DNA of 64,000 nt from Thalassia testudinum (GCA_037157565.1 JAZHRO010000013.1:119798001-119862000), one strand, 5' to 3'. Positions 1 through 11,853 are shown, numbered from the stretch's first letter. The notes: generated by a model not told the origin, from the letters alone. Translations and numbers: made by a program.

Positions 1-119
1 GAGGCGGGAAATTCCCCTCGAAGATGTGCAATAATATATCGTCTCCTCGGTGCTTATCTCCTAGTATATCTACATATCCTACCGGGGGCATGTAAGCACC
101 CCGTGCTGGTTCAAATGCC

Positions 120-255
120 ATGGGTAGTATTGTCTCGAAATGTCGATTGCCATGGTTTGGATTTAGCTACAGAACACCATGGGTGGGATTATCTCGAAAA
201 CCAAGGTTCTAGGGGTTGCCATGAGCGATGCTATCTCAAAGCATCAATTGCTAAG
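120..255 (+). repeat. Three-copy ~33-bp direct repeat in E 3' noncoding region
   Basis: Three imperfect copies of a unit like ATGGGCGG.GCTATCTCGA followed by AGTGTCGATTGCCA start at 120, 179 and 221 (spacings 59 and 42 bp). The same arrangement occurs in element A (37207, 37266, 37317) and element D (47675, 47735, 47785). Confidence 0.7.
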
Positions 256-692
256 GACCCTTCGAGGATTGATGATGGGGACTAGGAATCCGATACAAAC
301 CATGTTGTGAAGCCAGTCCAAAGCTAGAAATAAAAAGAAAAGAGAGAGAAAACTCTCCAAAAAATGAAGAAAATTCCTCTATCTCTCTCTTACAAAAATG
401 CACTGCAAACTGAACCGAGGCTAAAACATGTTACAAGCATGGGTGCTTTAACCGCAGAGTTCAATGAACCTTAGAATAGTTCCTGTGGGCCTTAAAAATC
501 TTCGCGGCAGATTAAGGTTAGAGCTGGTCAGGTCTAGATCTTGGTTGCTACTTAAGTAACTCTAGGCCGACTATCAGCATTCTAACCTAATCTACAAAAG
601 AAAGCACACATCACAGTTTTTTAGCATCAAAGGATTTCATGGTCTAGAATCAAAGTTAAAACCTTAAAATTTCTCTAAGGGACTAGCAAAAT

Positions 693-707
693 CTAGGCAT
701 GGGGGTA
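693..707 (+). promoter_or_regulatory. Polypurine tract (PPT) of element E
   Basis: CTAGGCATGGGGGTA lies directly against the LTR start TGATGG. The same motif directly precedes the 3' LTRs of elements A, C and D, and a close variant precedes that of B. It is the expected plus-strand primer site in reverse transcription. Confidence 0.8.
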
Positions 708-3509
708 TGATGGGAACACCAACATGAGCCCTAACTAACTCATTTTGACGCAATGAAGGGAATAAATGCTCCTACATAACCAACTAAAGGTCATAATTCG
801 CTGCATAACCTTTCGAAGAGAAACACAGGAAAATAGGGGTAAAACTATAATTTTACCAATGCAGTACAACCACGGATTTTCTCAAGGGCTAAACAAAGGT
901 CAAATGGTCATAACAAGATAACAAGTGGGTTGGATTTGAAAGAAAAGGATTTGTGTGTGTTCTGTGAATTAAATGACTTCCTGAAACCCGAAAAACAAAC
1001 CCACTTGATTAACCAAGGTTCTGGTCAGGATAAAATTCACTTAAACCCTCTAAAGATCATAAAAAAATATTCTCTAGGATTTAGTACCTTTAATTTGGCC
1101 ATTAGAACCCAACTTGACCTAGAATGGGGTCCCAGACAGATATTTACCCTAATTTAGGTTTTTGCATAAATTTCCCATTCAAACATGGTCAAACCCAAAA
1201 TCCAACTTCTCCATTGGATTCCTTAGGTCTAAGTTAGGTTTGTACCAAAATTTGGACCTAAGGGAAACTCATCTTGACCTAGTTTGCAAAAAGGTCCTGT
1301 CTGACTACATATCTACCCTAACTTTCAAAAACCCTTGCTAACAGCCCCCTAATTTTCTCGTCGTCTTAACAAGTAGGTCCCCCCACCATTATCGTGGAGG
1401 AAACCTACTCCAACGACCTTTAACTTGGAGGTTCTCCTTGATTGCTTGGAGGATCTCTTCCAAAATTGGAAGGAAGATCCTCTGAGAAATCCCCGTCAAC
1501 TTGAACCCATCTTTGAGATTTGATTCCCTCCCAATTTCTCATGCGAACGCATGAGAGATGTGGGTATCTCAACAACTTCCATCTCCACTGACCTTCCAAG
1601 CTTGGGAATCTTGCTTCCCAAGCCCTAATCGACCTCCAGAGCTCTATTTAAAGAAGCCCAGATCTCCCCGACTTCTGCACGCTCGATTTCGGCCACAAAT
1701 ACCTCAAATTCCTCTCTTCCCCTTACGGCCGTAGGCTCCTCGACGTCTAGAGACCTTCCTTGCTCCTCCTCGTCGTCTGACCACCATACCTGCAGCGGAT
1801 CCATCCTCCCTGACTTCATCCACATCTCACCGTACCAGCAAGCGCTACTCTCTCTTCGTCCTCGCCGATCCCACCTCACCGGAGCTGCCTTCGTCTCCAG
1901 TGTTGGCCACACCAAACCCAACGCCTTCGCTCACCACGTTCATTCCTTGACCTCCCAGATAAGTCCCTGATTCCTCTACTTTCTTCTCTGCCCTCTACTT
2001 TCCAAAATTGACAATTGCTGCCCCTCGCACCTTCATCTCTTCCATCTCCGACCATCAACTCCGATGAGGCCATCCCACCTCCATAGGCCACCAAAACCCT
2101 CACTGACAAGCCCACAACCTCAACCTTACTTCACTGATCACTTCCCCTCACTCCACTCACCATGCCACTCACCCAAACCACTCCCCGAACACACCCACTC
2201 ACATGCACACGGTATGCACTAGGCACACCACCATAGCCACTCTCACACAACGCCAAGGCCATCAACACATTCGCAGTGCTCCGACGAAGCTTCCTGAATG
2301 ATTTGATGGGGCCAAAAGGTCATTCTCTTGATTTCAGGTAGTAGGCCCCATCCGCCATTGCTGCTGAGCTTTGACGAAGCTTCAAGATGCTCCATGCCTT
2401 GCTACGCTCCAGGGGATAGATCCAGGCTGTGCGAACTTGAGGCGTGCAGGTGTCCAAGCCCTCACACAAAGGCTTAAGCAGTTGCAGCCCCATCAATTTG
2501 CCAAAGACCTTGCTGCTGCGATGCCCGGAAGACAGGTGGGACATTTAGTCCCACCTCGGAAGTGAAAAGCCACCTGCACCCACATAAAGTGAAAAAGTGC
2601 AGAAGGCTATTCGCCTCCAACACTGAGGGTGAGGTCCTCCTCCCCCCTTCACCGGACTCATCCGCGGCACTACCCACGCGGACCTGGCCAATCCAACTAC
2701 CCGCCTAACTTCACTCCTCGCTCACCACACACACCGGTGAGCCTGGACCTGGGTATGCGATACGTCCAATTACTCAACCAGCTAAGGCTCTAGGAGAGCG
2801 AGACTGAAATAGAAAGAGAGGAGAGAGGAGAGCTGCATGGGGTTAGGGGTTTTTTCTCTGAGAGGATTGGCTCGAACACTTAGCTAATTCAAAAGAAGGA
2901 GAGGAGGTCAGGCAGAAGAAAAAGAGAAGGCCAAAGGAAGAAGCTGAAGAGAAAGAGAAGAATCGCAGAAGAAGAAGAAGAAGAGAAAGCCAAAGAAGAA
3001 GAAGAAGACAGAAGCTAAAGAAGAGAAGGACAACAGAGAAAGGCAAGGGAAGAGAAAGAAGAAGAGGAGGCCAGAAGAAGAAGAAAGGAAGAGGATGAAA
3101 GGCTAAAGCCATAGCAGAAGGAAGCCAAGGTAGAAGGAAGAAGAAGCGGAAGCAAAGGGCAAAGCAGAAGAAGAAGAAGAAGAAAGAAAGAGAAGGAACG
3201 ATCAGACACTTTAAGTCGTCTAATTCCTTCATCAGACGACAGATTTTAGTTCTCATTGCACATTCATATATTGAGTTCCTTGGTGATATTGTAGGAGTAT
3301 TTGGTGATCTAAATCACCATTGTACTCCCATATTGTTGCACTTTGATACTGATATTATTGCATATTCTTTTAATTCTGAATTGTGATCTTGATTTCTAAA
3401 TGCCAATTTGGTCCCTGTGTTCAACCTCGGAAATCTTTTCGAGTAATAAAATTGTATTTATTTTCAAAGAAATTTCAACTATACTGTAATGCGAATATTT
3501 TAAACATCA
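708..3509 (+). repeat. 3' LTR of element E (~2.8 kb)
   Basis: Starts TGATGG after the PPT and ends ...AAACATCA. The end was set by aligning with the LTR of element D (48268-50818), which ends ...TAAATAACA; the two LTRs are clearly homologous but strongly diverged. A TATA-like box (CTATTTAAAG, 1643-1652) lies near the middle. The U5-like end has the 'tccctgtgttcaacctcgg' block common to LTRs of this window. Small ORFs inside are not coding. The right boundary is uncertain by a few bases, and the next five bases (ATCTC) would be the right target duplication. Confidence 0.75.
2891..3199 (+). repeat. ~310-bp nearly pure purine (GA) tract inside E LTR
   Basis: Almost every base is A or G, dominated by GAA/GAAGAAG units with few interruptions. 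The reverse strand gives a long Phe/Leu/Ser-rich open frame that is simply a consequence of CTT/TTC codons. D's LTR lacks an equivalent tract, so it probably expanded in the E lineage. Confidence 0.8.
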
Positions 3510-3514
3510 ATCTC

Positions 3515-5649
3515 GCTTTTGATTAACAACCTCCAGCAACTGGTCCAAATCCTCAAAAGTTGCATTGATGTGAACCTATTTCTCACCTGGAAAAAGAGCC
3601 ACTTCATGGTTCCTGAAGGCATCGTTCTGAGACATCTTGTTTTTGAGAGAGGTATCTAGGTCGACCGGGCTAAGGTGAATTTTATTTTCCAAGCTACTTA
3701 TGCCTAACTTGGTTAAAGATATCAGATCCTTCCTGGGGCACGTTGGATTTTATCATCGATTCATACCTAATTTCTCTAAGATCACGTGCCTCTTGACGAA
3801 TCTCCTCTCAAAGGACACACCTTTTGAAGTATCGAGTGAGTGCATTCACTCATTTGAGAACCTGCATGACCGAGTCACCCAAGCACTAATCCTGTAATCT
3901 CCTGACTGGTCTCAACCCTTTGAGATCAAGTGTGATGCATCTGACTAGCAGTAGGAGCGGTGCTGAGTCAGAAAATCTATGGGAAACCAGTGATCATATA
4001 TTACGCCAGCAAGACATTGGACGAGGCTCAGTGTAATTACATTGTTACAAAGAAAGAGCTGCTAGCTGTAGTATTTGGCCTAAAGAAATTCAGGTCTTAT
4101 CTCTTGGGAGCCCACATCATCATTTACTCGGATCACACCGCAGTGAGGCACTTACTCATGAAGAAGGATGCAAAGCCTAGATTAATCCGCTAGATCTTGC
4201 TATTGTAAGAATTTGATCTTGAAATTCATGACAAGGCAGGAACGCAGAATGAGGTAGATCAGCACTTATCCTGTCTTCCTTCTTCACTCATTGACCCTTC
4301 TGGACCTATCATAGAGCACTTTGCTGATGAGCACCACCTGACATTCAAAACGAAACTTCCGTGGTATGCTGATATGGTAAATTATTTGGCATCGCATCAT
4401 ATTCCGTCTGATTGGCCAAAAGCCAAGAATGACAAATTATTTTCAAATGCCAAATACTTTGTCAGGGAAGATCCATATCTATTCCGCATCAGTGCTGATC
4501 AAATCATCAAAAGATGTGTTCCAGAATCTGAGTTCCATGTAATTCTATCCTTCTATCACAACCAGGTTTGTGGTGGTCACTTATCCGGACATAAGACCAT
4601 AGCAAAAGTCCTCCAATGTGGATTCTATTGGCCCACCTTTTAAAAGATGCACATGACTACTGTAAGGCATGCGCTCATTGCCAGACCTAAGGCAACATGA
4701 GTCGACGTGACATGATGCCGTTACAGCCAATTCTCGTGTGTGAAATCTTCAACATCTGGGGGACTAACTTTGTGGGCCCTTTCCCAAAATCCGATGGTTT
4801 CGAATACATTCTCTTAGCCATGGACTACGTGTCCAAATGGATTGACGCCATCCTAACCCAAACCAATGATCATAAGGTTGTGATTAAATTCATTCATCAA
4901 TACATTTTCTCTCGGTTTGATATTCCACGGGCTATCATCTCTGATGGAGGGACCCACTTCGCGAATGTGCACTTCCAGTCCCTGATGAAAGAGTATGGGG
5001 TGTCACATCATATCTCGACTCCTTATCACCCCCAGACTAATGGATTGGCTGAATTGTCAAATAGGGAGATCAAGAAGATCCTTCAGGTCACTGTTCGGCC
5101 TGACAGGAAGGATTGGTCTGCAAACCATCTAGAAGTGTTGTGGGCCTATAAGACCACCATAAGACCCAATTAGGCATGTCTCCTTTCAGACTCGTGTACG
5201 GGAAGGCATGTTACCTCCCCAAAGAAATGGAGCATAAAGCCTACTGGGTAGTACGAAAGTGCAATCTAGATCTTTTGAAGGCTGGAATCCACCGCCGGTT
5301 GCAATTAAGCGAGGTCAAGGAACTACACAATGACGCGTATGAGAACTCACGAATCTACAAAGAGTGGGTGAAAGCCTTCCCTAACAAGCACATATCAAGA
5401 AAATCCTTCCATCCTGATCAGAAAGTGCTACTCTTTGATGCCAAACTCAAGCTCTTCCCAGGAAAACTCAAATCTAAATGGATTGGACCATTTCTGGTAA
5501 GACGAGTATTTGAAAATGGAGCTATCGAAATTAGTGAACTCAGCCTTGATTATGAACCTTTTGTCATGAACGAACAGAGACTCAAACCATTCATCGAACT
5601 TACTAACTCAAACTTGGCTGCAGTATCTTTTAATCTCCATTCTCTCTGA
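3515..5649 (+). pseudogene. Degenerate pol of Athila-like element D (end of RT, RNase H, integrase)
   Basis: Begins mid reverse transcriptase at the thumb (LTWKKSHFMVPEGIVLRH), continues with the connection IRSFLGHVGFYHRF (3700-3897) and an RNase H domain (CDASD near 3931; KKELLAVVF and YSDHTAVRHL at 3960-4193). Next come the integrase zinc-binding region (4374-4690), the integrase core (4697-5173) and the C-terminal region with a KWIGPF motif (5176-5649). The frame is broken by stops near 3653, 3894, 3945, 4192, 4642 and 5172 and by frameshifts. In the integrase core the first catalytic Asp is replaced (WGTNFVGPF where relatives have GIDF), while the second Asp (SDGGTHF) and the Glu (AELSNREIK) remain. 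The upstream part (gag, protease, most of RT) is absent here and probably lies beyond element E. This copy cannot encode an active polymerase. Confidence 0.9.
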
Positions 5650-6590
5650 ACTTCATTGCGCCCAGCTGATGGCGTTAAAGTTAATGCTTAACGGGTGGCA
5701 ACCTGTCATCTTTTAAAAAACCTGAAACCTTCCTAACATATCCTTTTACTGAATTCATATTGCACTTTAGGGTTCCTCCATTAGAACAGCCGACTCCACC
5801 TTTGGTACATGTATCAAAGCTTGCAATCGTTTGTAAAAGTCATTTTGACCCATTCACCACCCACCTTTTATAATGTACGATCTAGATTGAACTCGAACTG
5901 ACCTAATTTACAGTGAGGACATTGCAAATTGTAGGCATGGGGGGTTATTAAAGTGCAAAATGCTATGAAATCAATGCATGGAAGGGTTTCATCAAAAAAA
6001 AAAGAGAGGAGAAAAGTGGAAAGGAGAGGTCAGTTTGAACTAAATGAAAAGAGAAGAAGAAAAGAAAAGAAACAGACAAAAAGGAGCAAATAGGAGGAAA
6101 AGAAAAATGAATTAGTCCCTTGAAATTTAATATGGAACCTACCTAACTTCTAGGTTGGATCGGATGATGAATTATGACCTGAAAGGCTAAAACTTATGGA
6201 ATTAGTGGTGGATACTGACCTTAGGCCTCTTGGATCTTTTAAGGTTTAAACACTCAAGTATTTGTTAAGATCCAAATTAATCCTCAAGAGGTTGAGGAAA
6301 CTATGAGGCTAATGTAGTAGGTCTAAGGCTTAGGGATTATTCGGCCCCATTGCCTACCCTTTGGTTTGCAGGACACGGTAACCTAAGCACCCAAAATCAC
6401 ACACTAAGTCTGGTTCAGCGCACTTAATAAAGAAAAATCTGCTAAAAGTGTTCTATTATAAAAAGTTATCTCGAAGATCTAGCTTAGGACCAGCTCAACA
6501 ATACAAGTTGATTGGACGAGTTCCCGGCATAGAGAGATGGTAAATTCCCCTCAAAGATGTGTAATAACATATCGTCTCCTCGATGCTTGT
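5650..6590 (+). mobile_element. D 3' noncoding region, left part, with second PPT-like motif
   Basis: No coding capacity seen. About 280 bp after the pol stop is a 'gaggacattg...taggcatgggggg' block (PPT-like part 5933-5944) that repeats the motif of the true PPT. An A/G-rich stretch follows (5994-6110). The region stops at CTTGT (6586-6590), the left target duplication of element C, and resumes at 47609. Confidence 0.8.
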
Positions 6591-7433
6591 TGTTGAGTTG
6601 GAAATTCTATGCAAAAAGGTTTGAGTTTTGAAAACCCATCTTTGTAGTGCGATTTGCGAGGAAATCCATCAATAGATAATTTTACTGAAACTCGAAAAGA
6701 ATTCTAGGTCAAACATAAGGAGGCTACGTCGATTTGAAATCTACAATTATATTTTTGTAATTTTTTGTTTAAAGGCTAGATAATCACAATGAATCGATAC
6801 TATACTAAAGAGAGAGAGAGAGAACAAAACACTCTATAATATCAATAATATTTTTACAACTAGAAAATGGGAAATATTACAACTAGAAAGCAATAAATCT
6901 ACTCTAGAAAGCAGTAAAGAGAAGCGAGGTGAGAAATTATCCTCCTCATCGGCTACTTGGAGGACGAGCTGGAATGGGAGACGCCTGGAAGACGGAGAGC
7001 GGAGACGGAAGATGGAGAATGAAGCTAGAAGAACTGGGGGTGAGGTAGGACGTCGTCATCGTGGGATCCACTTCTGGAATGGGGGCTAGAAGACAACCGC
7101 GGTAACTCTACGAACGGGATGAGAAGTGGATAAAATTTTTACTTTCAACTCCAGAGGAGCATCCCATGCTTGGGACAAGCTTCTTTAGAGCTTTGGAGAG
7201 GGAGAGAGCTTAAGGGATGAAGAACTTGAGTGGTAAGGGTGGCCTTTTATAGATGTGAGAGTTGAGGGAAAAAGAGACATTTCCAAGCTTTAAAACATTC
7301 ATTTCAATGTCTTTAGTGACATTTATGACCGTCACAGTAGCTCCAACATGGCTGAAGAGGCATGCCGCCCCCCGCCTCCTCGCCTTCAGCCATTCCAATG
7401 CTCATCCATGTTCAAAAATCCTCAGCTGTCCGA
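6591..7433 (-). repeat. 3' LTR of C, first piece (split by element B)
   Basis: On the plus strand it begins TGTTGAG, the reverse complement of the LTR end CTCAACA, and matches 45924-46720 almost throughout. It includes the minus-strand TATA box at 7243-7252 and (GA)n near 6814. It is interrupted at 7433 by B; TCCGA (7429-7433) is B's left duplication. The LTR resumes at 14702. Confidence 0.92.
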
Positions 7434-8887
7434 TGATAAACACGTATAAATTCATCATAAAATGCTTATTTGTGATAGTTTCTAGGCTTAGCACTGCATA
7501 TCATGATATAAATATCGCATAGCGTGCATCATTCTGCATTTAGAATAGTTGTTTATATTTTAGGTTAATTAGGTCCTTTTTATGGTCAAGAGAAAAGCGG
7601 ATTTATTTCAGGGCCTCGGATGGATGATCAGACTATACGAATCTGATCATGACGACAATCGGAGACTAACGCCTCTGAAATCGTCCAAATCGGAGTCCCG
7701 TAGCATCACATTAAGCCCGAGGAAGATCAACGACCAGGGGGGCAATGTGAAATCCATACGGGTTTCGGATGGAAAATCCGACTGTACGAAAGGATCCGGA
7801 GCGACGATCGCAGTCTAACATCATGGGAATCATCCCGATCTGAGCACCGTGTTATCCTCTACAAAAGAAAGACGAATGGATGGCCCAGGTGGCACCACGT
7901 GGCACCATCCAGGCCGCCCAACGTCAGCCAGCAGCAGCAGCGCACACGCACAGCCGCAGCCGCATGCAGTGCACCGTGCGCAGCAGCAGCGCAGCGCATG
8001 CCGCGCGCATGCACGAGGCACGGGGCGCACAAGGCACGTGATGCGCGTCAGCGGGGCGGGTGCGGATCTTCAGCGATGCACCTTTAGTGACGCTTGCAGT
8101 TGTCACTAATGATCAGTGCACTCCAGCAAGTGGATTTGAAGGGTGGATCTTCAGCGACAGCTACAGCGATGTTTATGGACGTCAATAATGACCCAGAAGT
8201 GAATTTGTTCTTCCTCCACTATAAAAGGACCTACCCACCACCATTCCAAACCATCTCTTCCTTTCTTCCTCTCACCACCTCTAAGGCTCTAAAGAGAGCT
8301 TGTCCCAAGCCTAGGATGCTCGTGGAGCATCCCATGGTCGTCCTCTCACCGCCCTTCAGGAAGAAGATCGTCGCCGCGACATCGTCCTGCCCCATCCTCT
8401 ATCCCCTGGCTCTGTCCTCCTTTGTCCCGCTCCTCACCACCTTCCTCCAGGCGACGTCAGAGCGAGTCATCCTTCGAGCAACCGTCGAGCGGGATTTCTC
8501 TCACCTCATTCTATCTTTTTATGCTTTCATAGTGTAGATTTTTCCTACTTTCGTAGTGTAACAAACAATTCTTGATGAATAAATGATTGTTTCTCTCTCT
8601 CTCTCCCTCTCTTTTTTTATATTTGCAAGTAGATTAGCTAGATAGGCATTTGTCGATCTGATCTCTTGCTTCCTAAAATTACCAAAAAAATTAGAAAAGA
8701 TAAAAACGACCAAGAACAAATAAAATCTAAGCGTAGTTTTCAATTAAAGTAAACATCACCTCCCTATGTTCGACCTCGGACTCCCTTGGAGTTTCGGTAT
8801 AAATTTTATCTGATCGACGTGTTTTGCAACTACGATGATGGGTTACTTGTAACCCCGATTTCTAAACACACGAAACACGCTCGACCA
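7434..8887 (+). repeat. 5' LTR of element B
   Basis: 1454 bp, TGATAAACAC to CTCGACCA. It contains a CCACGTGG core inside an imperfect palindrome (7895-7902), a TATA box (8219-8228) and (CT)n near 8597. Compared with the 3' LTR it lacks about 45 bp that in the 3' copy lie at roughly 14102-14150. Element C's LTR has a similar segment, so the 5' copy probably suffered the deletion. Confidence 0.92.
8219..8228 (+). promoter_or_regulatory. TATA box of B 5' LTR
   Basis: CTATAAAAGG, about 785 bp into the LTR. The same box is at 14001-14010 in the 3' LTR and in equivalent places in A, C, D and F. It would position RNA polymerase II for the U3/R boundary. Confidence 0.75.
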
Positions 8888-8890
8888 TTT

Positions 8891-8908
8891 TGGTGCCATT
8901 GCCAGGGA
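8891..8908 (+). other. Primer-binding site of element B (tRNA-Asp type)
   Basis: TGGTGCCATTGCCAGGGA, 3 nt after the LTR. It resembles the complement of the 3' end of plant tRNA-Asp(GTC), TGGCGCCGTTGCCGGGGA, with three differences. TTGCC (8899-8903) and GGCAA (8909-8913) can pair as a hairpin. Confidence 0.85.
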
Positions 8909-10143
8909 GGCAACAGAATTTACTTTATTGTTTATTGTGTTTCTTTGCATTTACATAGCATTAACCCTACTTGTCTTTGATCTACTATCTTGCAGGTACC
9001 CTAGCATGGAGATCCAACTGCAGTAGACCGGAGTAAAGTGCGGTTAGAGTGTTTTGTAAGTGTCCCCCACACCACCCCCACCTTAGTTTTCATTCCACAA
9101 CCAAATAACTCAAACCCAAATCAACTTAGGTGCTTTTTATGAACCCTAGGATAGATTTGGTTGTTTGTTTGCCACCTCCACTCACCTCGCCATCCACATA
9201 AGTAAAAATAAAAAAATAAATAAATAAGTGTTATCTAATTGTGGGATTTTCTGAAAGCTATACACTTAACACCCACAACTTCCTATCGTAAGGCACACAA
9301 TCACTTTGATTCTACCACTTAACCGGGATCTGACCTGTGGACCCGGTACACTTCAACGAAATACACATAAGTGAGTAGAAATCTGAATAGGTTAAGCATT
9401 CTTATGTGCCTTAACTAAGTGGTGCAAGAGGGCAATTGAGCTGTTTGGGCCGCACCACTCAATCTAAAACTGATCGATCAAGTAGCTTGCCACTTAAGGT
9501 TGATTCTTAGGGTTGAACCAGGCACTCCACATTATTTTTGGTTTTTAAAGGAACATATCATCACCCGTGCTTTCAAAACTTGGAGTGTTTTACTAAACCT
9601 TGATTGAACCAACCTAAGAATTAAACCCTAAAAGCTACTAAACAAGGTTGAACCCTAAATGACACATCATCAAATAACCTTGTTTGAAAACCCTGGTTGT
9701 GCACGCACACACATTTTAACTGATCATTAAGGGCACAACCCATCTAAAGGGCCCATCACATTCCTGAAGCACCGTTGTCCTAAGCCTAACTAAAATTGAT
9801 TAGACATTGGCCCTAAGGACTGGTTCGCTCGTCGGGATCCAGATTGAGATTATTCACGATTAACCTGCTTATACTAGTCAATCTGATGTCTAGCTAGGGG
9901 AGTAGCGTCAAACAACAGCGGCTGGGGGGTACACTAGGAACCAGAGGTGCAAGCCAAAGGAAGAACCTTCTCCCCCGTCCCTCCTTCTAACTGGTTGGAT
10001 TGCCTAGACATAAGTAGAGTAAATCATTCATAATCTTAGGATGGATTTTGAGAGTCTATAGAACTTTAGGCTACCCAACCTAAGGACAGGCTTGTATTTT
10101 TGTATTGCAGGGCTCCTTTCTCTTCTGATTTCCCTCCTTCACC
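8909..10143 (+). other. Leader of element B (1.2 kb, noncoding)
   Basis: No substantial ORF. The last part (about 9720-10110) aligns with the reverse complement of 44792-45200, the leader of C, showing common descent. TTGCAG|GTACC at 8995/8996 and a pyrimidine-rich run ending TATTGCAG|G at 10110/10111 look like splice donor and acceptor; the implied intron would be 1115 bp and end 33 bp before the ATG. Splicing is an inference. Confidence 0.7.
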
Positions 10144-11853
10144 ATGTACCCTTCCACATCCTACACACATTTCACATCCTATCCTCCTACCACCACTTAT
10201 CCCCAAGATGATTACTATCCCGACTTGACTTGTAATTACCCATCCACTAGCCGGGATGACTTTGATTGAGGATATGAATCTGAACCTCAGTGTCTAGGGC
10301 CTAACCTTGTACAACAAGACTATGATTATTATCCTTCCCAGCGCAATAATGATTATGGATCTCCATCGTTTGATCACCAAACCAACCCGATCTACAATCA
10401 GGAAGGATATAATGATTATAACACCTACCCTCCCCAGTATTCCACTGAATATAGGTCGCCATCATCCTTTGAACAACCTAGAATGACCTACTTTCAGGGA
10501 GGGACCCAAGAACCTCGACATCTTGACTCCCCTAGATTTAACCTGAACCCACCCAAACCTGAACCAAACCAGTCGATTCAGGTGAACCAGATCCAGGATA
10601 GGGTGTTGGCTAATTTGAGGAACACTATACAATCTTTAGAAGCTCAGCCAACACCATGCACTGAAGCACTGGAGCCTATGATCAAAATGATTGATGCACT
10701 TAATAGTTCTCTATTGGATTTGCTCCAAAGTGTTATGGATAGGGACCTGGGTGAGTTTCTACTTGGGAAGTTGTCGAGGTTAAGGATGAAATTTGTGGTT
10801 GCCCTAGTCAAATCATGGGATGATTCTCAAGATGAACCCCCTTTAGGACAGCCAATGTCTGAACCCGCTCAGGAGCCTATCGGGGGGGTTACATTTTCTG
10901 CGATCGGGGATGACCAGGTTGGGCTAGAGCAACCATTTGAGGATGAACCGATTGATTCACCCGAGATCCCCAAGTCAGGAAATGAAGAAAATTATGTCTC
11001 CTTGGATCAAGAAATGATTTATGATTTTGAGACATATATAAAAGAGGATCATCAATTCTTTGACTCTGAGGGTGAAGAATCTTTAGGTGAAGTCTCACAT
11101 GAACATAAGGAAAATGATTTTAGTGAGACAAACAGGCATGAGGAATCTGATGAACCATTTGATAGCCCATTCATTGAAGGTTTGGATTCGGTTGGGGTTA
11201 ACTTGGAGGATCCGAATCTTGATGATTCAATCAGTGACCCCAATCCTCATCTGCACCCCGAAGAGCTGACTTCTGAGATCTTTGTGCCCAAGTCAATCTT
11301 GATTCAACCACGATTTCTGGGCTTGGGAGAATCATATGGGGTGAATAATATGCTAGAGGTCCCGAAGCCTGAGCCTTTGATGTTGGAGGATAGAATTGTT
11401 GAAATAGAGATTTGGGAGGCTAATTCTGAGGGAAGTTTGATTTTGGATCTAAGGGTACCTATTGACCTAAAACCACCTACTTTCTACCAGGACCCCTACA
11501 ATATCTTACACGTGCAACCCAAGCTCAAAATAACTGATTATTTTTCTGAGCTAGATGTTAAGTGGACAACCGCACCTATTGAACCATCTTTACCCGTTGT
11601 CCGACACTTTGGTCTTGGGTTGCACACCCCAAAACCGCAAGCCCGGCCCGACAAACACAACAACCTTCAGTTCTGGGTGATTTTCATCCAGAACCTGAGA
11701 ACCACTCGACCCTGGGGTATGGGTCTACACCCTAATCTCATCCACATCTCTGGGCATCTTCTGCTGGCAGGTTTCAGGATCAATATTTTGATTTTGATTC
11801 TAAACCGCACTTGTGAATTCTCAATCTCTTCTTTGTATGTATGTTATGCCTAG
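10144..11853 (+). pseudogene. Tyr/Pro/Gln-rich ORF of element B in the gag position, one internal stop
   Basis: An ATG at 10144 opens a 569-codon frame ending at TAG 11851-11853, broken only by TGA at 10267-10269; the uninterrupted part from the Met at 10483 is 456 residues. Residues 1-130 are low-complexity, rich in Tyr, Pro, Ser, Gln and Asn with repeated DYYP/YPSQ-like patches. A possible helical segment (DRVLANLRNTIQSLEAQ) follows. Residues about 240-370 are strongly acidic (Asp/Glu) with recurring EEP/DEP-like motifs. No zinc knuckle, capsid, protease or polymerase motif was seen, and no family was recognised. It sits where gag starts in related element C, after a homologous leader. Element G has the same kind of ORF (63375-64000). 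It could be a highly diverged structural protein or a captured gene; function unknown. Confidence 0.7.

Larger units (their letters stand above)
1..707 (+). mobile_element. 3' noncoding end of Athila-like LTR element E (left part outside window)
   Basis: No coding sequence. This stretch aligns by eye with the post-integrase noncoding region of element D (6535-6590 continued at 47614-48267): both share the block around 'atcgtctcctcg', a 'ggcatgtaagcacc'-like block, a triple repeat at 120-250 and a purine-rich end. It terminates in a polypurine tract immediately before a TGATGG LTR start. The gag-pol part of E must lie left of the window. The simplest reading is that E inserted into the RT region of element D, because D's pol begins right after E's LTR; the matching left junction cannot be seen. 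Confidence 0.75.

Noticed and set aside
2843..3256. 137-codon minus-strand frame rich in Phe, Leu and Ser, looking like a membrane protein
   Set aside because: It is the reverse complement of the GA tract in E's LTR; hydrophobicity comes from TTC/CTT codons.
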